NCBI GenBank assembly: GCA_001871755.1 | Contig: MNXL01000078.1 | Span: 1 to 6,594, forward strand | Direction of reading: 5' to 3' | DNA length: 6,594 nt | From: Anaerolineae bacterium CG2_30_64_16 | Lineage (GTDB): Bacteria > Chloroflexota > Anaerolineae > CG2-30-64-16 | Shown: positions 1 to 3,896 of the stretch, piece after piece | Numbering within the stretch: the first letter of the stretch is position 1 | Layout: each line of letters opens with the position of its first letter | Made by a program: the position numbers and the translations under genes | The notes under the pieces: model-generated | Told to the model about the DNA's origin: nothing | Databases searched by the model: none | Seen by the model: the letters and a program-made list of their open reading frames with translations, nothing else

Positions 1-15
1 ATGTTGAACGACCCA

Positions 16-267
16 CTAGTGTTTCCCATGATCGCGGCGGGCGGTTACCAGGCCAATCGCCAGAATCGCTCCTGCGACCGGCAGGCCACAGAACCCGGTC
101 AGGAACTCGCCCAAGGCGTCGACGAACTTGTCGAACTCCTGTCGGGCCTTGACACCGGTCTCGCGGTTGAGTTCTGCCTGCCAATCTACGCTGCAACTTG
201 TCAGCACCAGGGCTATCATCATCACCAGGAGGATCGCCCCAAGCATCCGTCTCGTTTTGCCAGACAT
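16..267 (-). CDS. Small predicted lipoprotein, 83 residues, function unknown
   Basis: I do not recognise a named family. The start at 267 is chosen because a strong Shine-Dalgarno GGAGGAG lies just upstream, read on minus; the frame stays open to 393, but that extension runs through the promoter. The N-terminus is a classic export signal: basic residues (K4, R6, R7), a hydrophobic core at residues 9-22, then a lipobox L-T-S-C with Cys25 as the likely lipidated residue. The mature part has a short charged, probably helical stretch (28-55) and a second hydrophobic segment (about 59-74) ending in Ala-Arg-Arg, so it may be anchored by lipid and also touch or span the membrane. It is divergent from the kinase genes and has its own promoter, so a link to the polyphosphate genes is not shown. 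It could instead be a small double-spanning membrane protein. Confidence 0.7.
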   Translation of the reverse strand: MSGKTRRMLGAILLVMMIALVLTSCSVDWQAELNRETGVKARQEFDKFVDALGEFLTGFCGLPVAGAILAIGLVTARRDHGKH

Positions 268-346
268 TGCGCTTCTCCTCCTCCCTTGGTCTCGGCATAG
301 CGGCCGGTCGATCGAGTGTCTTATTCTGCCATTGTGTACAACAAAC

Positions 347-375
347 AGTATAGCACAAAACGCAGTACCGCTCAA
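347..375 (-). promoter_or_regulatory. Sigma-70-type promoter for the small lipoprotein gene
   Basis: Read on minus, a -35 element TTGAGC (375-370) is separated by exactly 17 bp from a -10 element TATACT (352-347). TG sits one base before the -10, making an extended -10. Transcription would start near 340, giving a leader of about 73 nt before the ATG at 267. This is the clearest full promoter in the window. Confidence 0.6.
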
Positions 376-393
376 TAGTCCGGGGCAGCTCAA

Positions 394-412
394 GGCGGAT
401 CCGTGATCCGCC
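394..412. repeat. Perfect 8-bp inverted repeat, possible operator
   Basis: The arms GGCGGATC (394-401) and GATCCGCC (405-412) are exact reverse complements around a 3-bp centre. It lies 19 bp upstream of the lipoprotein -35 element. No T-run follows on either strand, so a terminator is unlikely; an operator for either divergent gene is possible. The same 8-mer GGCGGATC recurs at 6586-6593, near the fusion-gene promoter. Confidence 0.45.
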
Positions 413-419
413 GCTCGCC

Positions 420-440
420 CGCCGAGTCACGGCCTCGGCG
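420..440. repeat. 7-bp inverted repeat
   Basis: The arms CGCCGAG (420-426) and CTCGGCG (434-440) are exact reverse complements with a 7-bp centre. A T5 run (461-465) lies about 20 bp further on in the plus direction, too far for a canonical intrinsic terminator. The function is unknown; it may be a protein site or a transcript hairpin in the kinase leader. Confidence 0.3.
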
Positions 441-478
441 TGAGCAGATTCGTCCCCGCCTTTTTGAGGTGAGGTTGT

Positions 479-536
479 CCGATGTGGCGCATCGAACACC
501 CGATGCGGCGCATCGAACACCCGATGCGGCGCATCG
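479..536. repeat. Three tandem 21-bp units, each with a 15-bp palindrome
   Basis: The units start at 479, 500 and 521. Each contains CGATGC-GGC-GCATCG, a 6-bp inverted repeat around a 3-bp centre, at 480-494, 501-515 and 522-536. The first copy has one change (CGATGT). The palindromes are spaced exactly 21 bp apart, two helical turns, so bound dimers would sit on one DNA face. The linkers read AACACC between units. Because 21 is a multiple of three, the array is open in all frames and gives a false repeat peptide in the upstream extension of the kinase ORF. An operator array is plausible but unproven. Confidence 0.6.
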
Positions 537-538
537 GC

Positions 539-576
539 GTCACCTTGTCACCGTGTCACCGTGTCACCTTGTCAAG
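539..576. repeat. 8-bp-period direct repeat GTCACC(T/G)T, four copies plus a partial
   Basis: GTCACC begins at 539, 547, 555 and 563, and a degenerate fifth copy GTCAAG begins at 571. The last two positions of each unit alternate TT, GT, GT, TT. The 8-bp period is not a multiple of three, which argues against coding. The array ends 18 bp before the start codon at 595, close to the Shine-Dalgarno, so copy number could alter the leader of the kinase transcript. It may equally be a neutral slippage repeat. Confidence 0.6.
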
Positions 577-594
577 TATATCCAGGAGTCTGCC

Positions 595-1359
595 ATGGCC
601 ACACTGCCTGACGGCACGCCTCTGCCCGGCAAGCTGTTTGTCGTCGAAGGGATCGACGGTTCGGGCAAGAGCACACAGCTTGACCTGATCCACAAATGGC
701 TGATCAGCCAGGGGCACCTGGTGGTCTTCACCGAGTGGAATTCCTCGCCGCTGGTGCGCCGCACCACTCAACGCGGTAAAAAGGGGCAGTTGCTGACCCC
801 TTTGACCTTCAGTCTGATCCACGCAGCGGACCTGGCCGACCGGATGGAGCGCCAGGTCATCCCCGCGCTAAAGGCGGGCGCGATCGTGTTGGCCGACCGG
901 TATATCTACACCGCGTTCGCCCGGGACGCCGCGCGCGGCGTCCGGCCGCAATGGGTGCGCCAGTTATACGGCTTTGCTGTGCGGCCAACGGTGGCCTTCT
1001 ATTTCCAGGTGCCGTTGGATGAGGCGCTGCGGCGCATCCTGGTCGGCCGGCCGCAGTTGAAGTGGTACGAAGCCGGCATGGACCTGGGGCTGAGTCCCGA
1101 TCCGTACGAGTCGTTCCGCTTGTTCCAGCAACGCATCTTGGGCCACTACCAGGATATGATCGACGAGTTCGGCCTGACGGTCATCGAGGCGACCCGGCCG
1201 CTGGTCCAGCAGCAACAGCAAGTGCGCGCCCTGCTGACGCCGCATCTGCGCAAGCTGCTTCGGGCCGATCAGTCACCCTGGCGTGAAGCATTGGCTCAAG
1301 AGGGGCTGTACGGCCGCTATCTGCATACCACAGACCGCGGCTTGAGGAGTGAGCCATGA
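595..1359 (+). CDS. Thymidylate-kinase-like P-loop protein A, intact Walker A
   Basis: This 254-residue protein has the dTMP kinase fold. By family analogy it would transfer the ATP gamma-phosphate to a nucleoside monophosphate in the cytoplasm. The start at 595 has AGGAG at 584-588, six bases upstream. Residues 14-28 hold a complete Walker A, GIDGSGKST, with Lys25. A family-like helix ADLADRMERQVIPAL (78-92) leads to DRY (101-103). Two dTMP-site hallmarks are missing: the T-R-E-P-G loop is replaced by TEWNSSPLV (46-54), and the S-x-x-A-Y-Q after DRY reads TAFARD. The lid region carries W-Y-E-A-G-M-D (157-163) instead of the usual D-R-x-E. The substrate may therefore not be dTMP. It overlaps the next gene, a paralogue, by four bases (ATGA). 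A Gln run lies at 210-214. Family membership is firm; the exact reaction is not. Confidence 0.85.
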   Translation: MATLPDGTPLPGKLFVVEGIDGSGKSTQLDLIHKWLISQGHLVVFTEWNSSPLVRRTTQRGKKGQLLTPLTFSLIHAADLADRMERQVIPALKAGAIVLADRYIYTAFARDAARGVRPQWVRQLYGFAVRPTVAFYFQVPLDEALRRILVGRPQLKWYEAGMDLGLSPDPYESFRLFQQRILGHYQDMIDEFGLTVIEATRPLVQQQQQVRALLTPHLRKLLRADQSPWREALAQEGLYGRYLHTTDRGLRSEP

Positions 1360-2060
1360 CCAAGATCCAATACTACGGCACAGGGGACATCCCCGGCTTT
1401 GACCGCGCCGAGCTGCCCGGCCGGCTGATCGTGCTGGAGGGAACCGACGGCGTGGGGCGCTCGACCCAGGTGGCGCTGCTGCACGAATGGTTGGAAACCA
1501 ACGGCTACGCGGTCACCCAGACCGGGCTGGCGCGCTCCTCGCTGGTCGGACCCGGCCTGACGCGCGCCAAACAGGGCCACACGTTGGGTGACATCACACT
1601 GAACCTCTTCTACGCCACGGACTTCGCCGACCGGCTGGAGAAGGAAATCATCCCGGCGTTGCGGGCCGGCTTTGTCTGCCTCACCGATCGCTACATCTAT
1701 TCGATCATCGCCAGGGCCATCGTGCGGGGCGTGGACTATCGGTGGCTGCGCGATTTGTTCGGGTTCGCCATCGTGCCGGATGCGATCTTCTACCTGGAGG
1801 CCGACCTGGAGCGCCTGGTCCCGCGCGTCCTCTCGGGTGAGGGGTTCGACTACTGGGAATCGGGGACGGATGTTCTGCGGGGAGATGACATCTTCGAGAA
1901 CTATCGCGTTTATCAAGCGCAACTGCTGGCCCAGTTCCGCAAGATCGGCCAGGAGTACAACTTCATCTGCGTGGATGCCAACCGGCCGGTGCACGAGATC
2001 TTTGTGGACCTGCGCCAGCAGCTCGTGCCGATCCTCCGGGGCATGCGGCCCAGCGTGTAA
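1356..2060 (+). CDS. Thymidylate-kinase-like P-loop protein B, Walker A Lys replaced by Arg
   Basis: This 234-residue paralogue is translationally coupled to the preceding gene by an ATGA overlap, with its own GAGGAG at 1344-1349. The P-loop at residues 29-37 reads GTDGVGRST: the lysine that binds the nucleotide phosphates is Arg35 (codon CGC, 1458-1460). The rest of the fold is kept: the helix ATDFADRLEKEIIPAL (87-102), DRY at 111-113, and a lid-like W-E-S-G-T-D-V that matches the first protein's W-Y-E-A-G-M-D-L. The canonical T-R-E-P-G loop is again absent; both proteins instead share S-S-x-L-V followed by T-x-R-x-K. The residues after DRY (IYSIIARAI) lack the A-Y-Q thymine-binding motif. 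It is likely a partner or regulatory subunit of protein A, or a weak kinase. A heterodimer is an inference from coupling and paralogy. Confidence 0.82.
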   Translation: MTKIQYYGTGDIPGFDRAELPGRLIVLEGTDGVGRSTQVALLHEWLETNGYAVTQTGLARSSLVGPGLTRAKQGHTLGDITLNLFYATDFADRLEKEIIPALRAGFVCLTDRYIYSIIARAIVRGVDYRWLRDLFGFAIVPDAIFYLEADLERLVPRVLSGEGFDYWESGTDVLRGDDIFENYRVYQAQLLAQFRKIGQEYNFICVDANRPVHEIFVDLRQQLVPILRGMRPSV

Positions 2061-2064
2061 CGCG

Positions 2065-2099
2065 CATCGGCCCGAACAACGCGCGCGTTCGAGCCGATG
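2065..2099. terminator. Stem-loop between convergent operons, no U-tract
   Basis: CATCGGC (2065-2071) pairs with GCCGATG (2093-2099), and after one C/A mismatch CGAAC (2073-2077) pairs with GTTCG (2087-2091), leaving a 9-base GC-rich loop. The 12-bp stem sits four bases after the plus-strand stop and lies in the 95-bp gap between converging transcripts. No T-run follows on either strand, so it is at most an atypical bidirectional terminator or an mRNA 3'-end stabiliser. Confidence 0.4.
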
Positions 2100-2155
2100 G
2101 CGCCGCAAGTCTGGATACGCCCGGTGCGGCCAAGACTGGCAGTTCTGGTCCTGCC

Positions 2156-3049
2156 CTAGCCTTTCTTGCCCTTCTTGTTCTTCTTGTCCTTTTTGTTCTT
2201 CTTGTCCTTCTTATCGTCCTGCTTGTCCCCTTTTGCCATGCGTGTCGCCTCCTCTGGTGTGGCGTCTGGGATGCCCTTCGGCTTGCGCCGTTTGTCGTCG
2301 GCCTGATCGGCGCCGGCGAGACCCCTGTTTGGCGTGTACTTCAACTCCCTGGCAAGCGTATCCACGACGGTGCGTAGTGTCTTGACCTGGGCCCAACGCG
2401 GATCGTTGCTCTCCACGATGGTCCAGGGGGCGGTCAAGGTGCTGGTCTTGAGCAGCATCTCCTCGACCGCGGCCTCGTACAGATCCCACTTCTCTCGGCC
2501 GCGCCAATCGGCCTCGGTGACCCGCCAGGCCTGTTGCGGCGTCGCTTCGCGCGCCTGAAAGCGACGCAACTGCTCATCCTGGTCGATCTGCAGCCAGAAC
2601 TTCACGATGATGGCGCCGAAGTCGGCCAACTGGCGCTCGAACTGGTTGATCTCACGATAGGCTCGCCGCCACGCCCCTTCCGGGTAAAGCCCCTCGACCC
2701 GTTCAGCCAATACCCGGCCATACCAGCTCCGGTCGAAGATCGCGATCCGGCCGCGCTCGGGCGCCCGGCGCCAGAAACGGCGGAGATAGTGATGCGCCCG
2801 CTCTGCGCTCGAGGGGACGGCCATCGGATAGACCGCGTATTCGTGGGCGTCGAGCGCCGGGGTGAGACTGCGGATCGCGTCCCCGATGCCCGCAGCTTCC
2901 CACCCCTCGAACACGATCACCAGCGGCCGCTTCTGCGCCTGGAGCTGATGGCTCAACTCGATGAGCGCGGCCTGGCATTCGGCGCGCTGGCGTTCGAACG
3001 CCTCTTCGGCCAGGGCATGATGCAGGTTGACTTGAGCAAGCAGCGACAT
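2156..3049 (-). CDS. PPK2-family protein with Walker A Lys replaced by Ile and a lysine-rich tail
   Basis: This 297-residue protein belongs to the polyphosphate kinase 2 family, which moves phosphate between polyphosphate and nucleotides. It most resembles the second domain of two-domain polyphosphate:AMP phosphotransferases (class II): DRSWYGR (106-112), RVEG (117-120), a Y-R-E-I-N-x-F-E motif (131-138), E-Q-L-R-R-F (159-164), W-D-L-Y-E (188-192) and A-P-W-T (207-210) are all present. The P-loop, normally G-W-D-A-A-G-K-G-G, reads GWEAAGIGD (49-57). The catalytic lysine is Ile55 (codon ATC, 2887-2885) and the last Gly is Asp. The C-terminus beyond 240 is a charged extension ending in six x-Lys-Lys triplets. 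The start follows the previous stop by 9 bp; AGGGA at 3060-3056 overlaps that stop codon and serves as ribosome site. Activity is doubtful, while polyphosphate binding is plausible. Confidence 0.88.
   Translation of the reverse strand: MSLLAQVNLHHALAEEAFERQRAECQAALIELSHQLQAQKRPLVIVFEGWEAAGIGDAIRSLTPALDAHEYAVYPMAVPSSAERAHHYLRRFWRRAPERGRIAIFDRSWYGRVLAERVEGLYPEGAWRRAYREINQFERQLADFGAIIVKFWLQIDQDEQLRRFQAREATPQQAWRVTEADWRGREKWDLYEAAVEEMLLKTSTLTAPWTIVESNDPRWAQVKTLRTVVDTLARELKYTPNRGLAGADQADDKRRKPKGIPDATPEEATRMAKGDKQDDKKDKKNKKDKKNKKGKKG
2159..2215 (-). repeat. Sequence coding six x-Lys-Lys triplets at the PPK2 C-terminus
   Basis: Residues 279-297 read as DKK, DKK, NKK, DKK, NKK, GKK and a final Gly, encoded by a 9-bp repeating pattern of mostly AAG codons. 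The tail is strongly basic and probably disordered. A polycation of this kind could bind polyphosphate electrostatically; that role is inferred. Slippage could change the triplet number between strains. Confidence 0.75.
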
Positions 3050-3058
3050 AGCAATTCC

Positions 3059-3874
3059 CTACCGTTCGGCCGCGACAAGCACGGCCGCAGCGTCGTCCGG
3101 GAGAGTTGCGGACACCGCATCGGCCTCAACCCCCGCTGTTGAGGCGTCCGGCGCCGGGATCGTGACCCCCCGACCTCGCAGCCCGCGCTCCAACGCGTCC
3201 GCGACAACGTTCGACACGCGCCATCCGGCGTAGCGCGGCTGCTCCGCCTCCACGATGGTCCAGGGCGCCCACTCGAAGGAGGTCTGCCGCAACATTTCGT
3301 CGGCGAACTGGAGCGCAGTCTCGTAATCGAGGTCCGCGTTGCCGGTCGCCGCGCGGGTGTGGCCGCTGCTGGGGGCGCCCTGCTGGGGCTCGTGGAGGCG
3401 TTCCCACGTTTTCTGGCCGATATGGAGCCAGAGCTTGACGATCACGGCGCCGTCGTCCGCCAGTGTGCGCTCCAGGTCTACGATGTCGCGTACAGCTTGG
3501 GACCAGCCGACCTCGGGGGACTGAGCGGCCTGACGGTCGTCCCGGATCCGCGCATACCAACCGTGGTCGAAGATCGCGAGATCGCCCCGCCGCGGTAGCT
3601 TGAGCCAAAAACGCCGGAGCCAGGGGTAGTGGCCTTCCTGCGAGTGGCCCCCGACCGGCCAAACCTTGAAGCCGCGCGGGTCCAGGAGTTGGGTCAGGAC
3701 GTTGATGGCCGCGCCGCGCCCCGCCCTGTCCCAGCCTTCGAAGATGATGATCGTCGCCAGCCCGGCGTCGTGGGCCGCTCGCTGAAGGGCGGGCAAACGT
3801 GTCTCGAGCGCACGGCGGTGCGTTTCCCATTCCCGGCGCTTCATCTTCTGGTCAGGATCGAGCTTGTCTAGCAT
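3059..3874 (-). CDS. Degenerate PPK2-fold protein, probable pseudokinase partner
   Basis: This 271-residue protein has the PPK2 fold. The start at 3874 has GGAGG at 3887-3883, eight bases upstream. The Walker A region reads FEGWDRAGRGAA (45-56), with Arg53 (codon CGC, 3718-3716) in place of the catalytic Lys. The Walker B motif reads FDHGWY (102-107) instead of F-D-R-S-W-Y. The middle segment that normally carries E-Q-L-R-R-F and the W-D-x-Y lid motif is replaced by a Gly/Ser/Thr-rich stretch (about 155-182). The later E-M-L-R-Q-T and A-P-W-T (193-206) are kept. A 40-residue Ala/Asp/Val-rich tail follows. It resembles the degenerate first domain of fused two-domain polyphosphate:AMP phosphotransferases, here a separate gene directly upstream of the second-domain-like gene. 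It lies 22 bp after the CHAD fusion gene, so all three are probably cotranscribed. Catalysis is unlikely. Confidence 0.82.
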   Translation of the reverse strand: MLDKLDPDQKMKRREWETHRRALETRLPALQRAAHDAGLATIIIFEGWDRAGRGAAINVLTQLLDPRGFKVWPVGGHSQEGHYPWLRRFWLKLPRRGDLAIFDHGWYARIRDDRQAAQSPEVGWSQAVRDIVDLERTLADDGAVIVKLWLHIGQKTWERLHEPQQGAPSSGHTRAATGNADLDYETALQFADEMLRQTSFEWAPWTIVEAEQPRYAGWRVSNVVADALERGLRGRGVTIPAPDASTAGVEADAVSATLPDDAAAVLVAAER

Positions 3875-3896
3875 CCAGCGTGCCTCCGCATCCGAT

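Larger units (their letters stand above)
268..594. other. Divergent intergenic region, 327 bp, repeat-rich
   Basis: This stretch separates the minus lipoprotein gene from the plus kinase pair. It holds the lipoprotein promoter, two inverted repeats, three tandem palindromic units and an 8-bp direct-repeat array, each listed separately. I see no convincing -35/-10 pair for the plus-strand genes. A frame is open from a GTG at 403 through to the kinase gene, but this looks fortuitous: the GTG lies at the loop of a perfect hairpin, the frame crosses simple repeats, and a proper ribosome binding site precedes the ATG at 595. Confidence 0.6.

Noticed and set aside
321..332. Three-codon upstream ORF (Met-Ala-Glu-stop) in the lipoprotein leader
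   Set aside because: No ribosome binding site, and it would begin only about 8 bases from the predicted transcription start.
268..393. 42-residue N-terminal extension of the small lipoprotein gene
   Set aside because: It would include the promoter and the strong Shine-Dalgarno, and would bury the signal peptide internally.
479..576. CRISPR array
   Set aside because: The repeats are contiguous, with short or no variable spacers; they are simple tandem repeats.
553..581. Promoter GTGTCA-17-GTATAT for the kinase pair
   Set aside because: Both hexamers are weak, and the predicted start near 588 would leave the Shine-Dalgarno out of the transcript.
403..594. 64-residue N-terminal extension of TMPK-like protein A from a GTG at 403
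   Set aside because: The GTG lies at the loop of a perfect inverted repeat, the frame crosses simple repeats, and a clear AGGAG precedes the ATG at 595, where family similarity begins soon after.
1317..2108. 263-codon minus-strand open frame opposite TMPK-like B
   Set aside because: Its composition is that of a GC-rich antisense shadow (Arg, Gln, His, Asp), with no recognisable domain, and the opposite strand encodes a clear kinase-family protein.
2534..3142. 202-codon plus-strand open frame opposite the PPK2 gene
   Set aside because: No domain and shadow-like composition; it crosses the junction of two real minus-strand genes.
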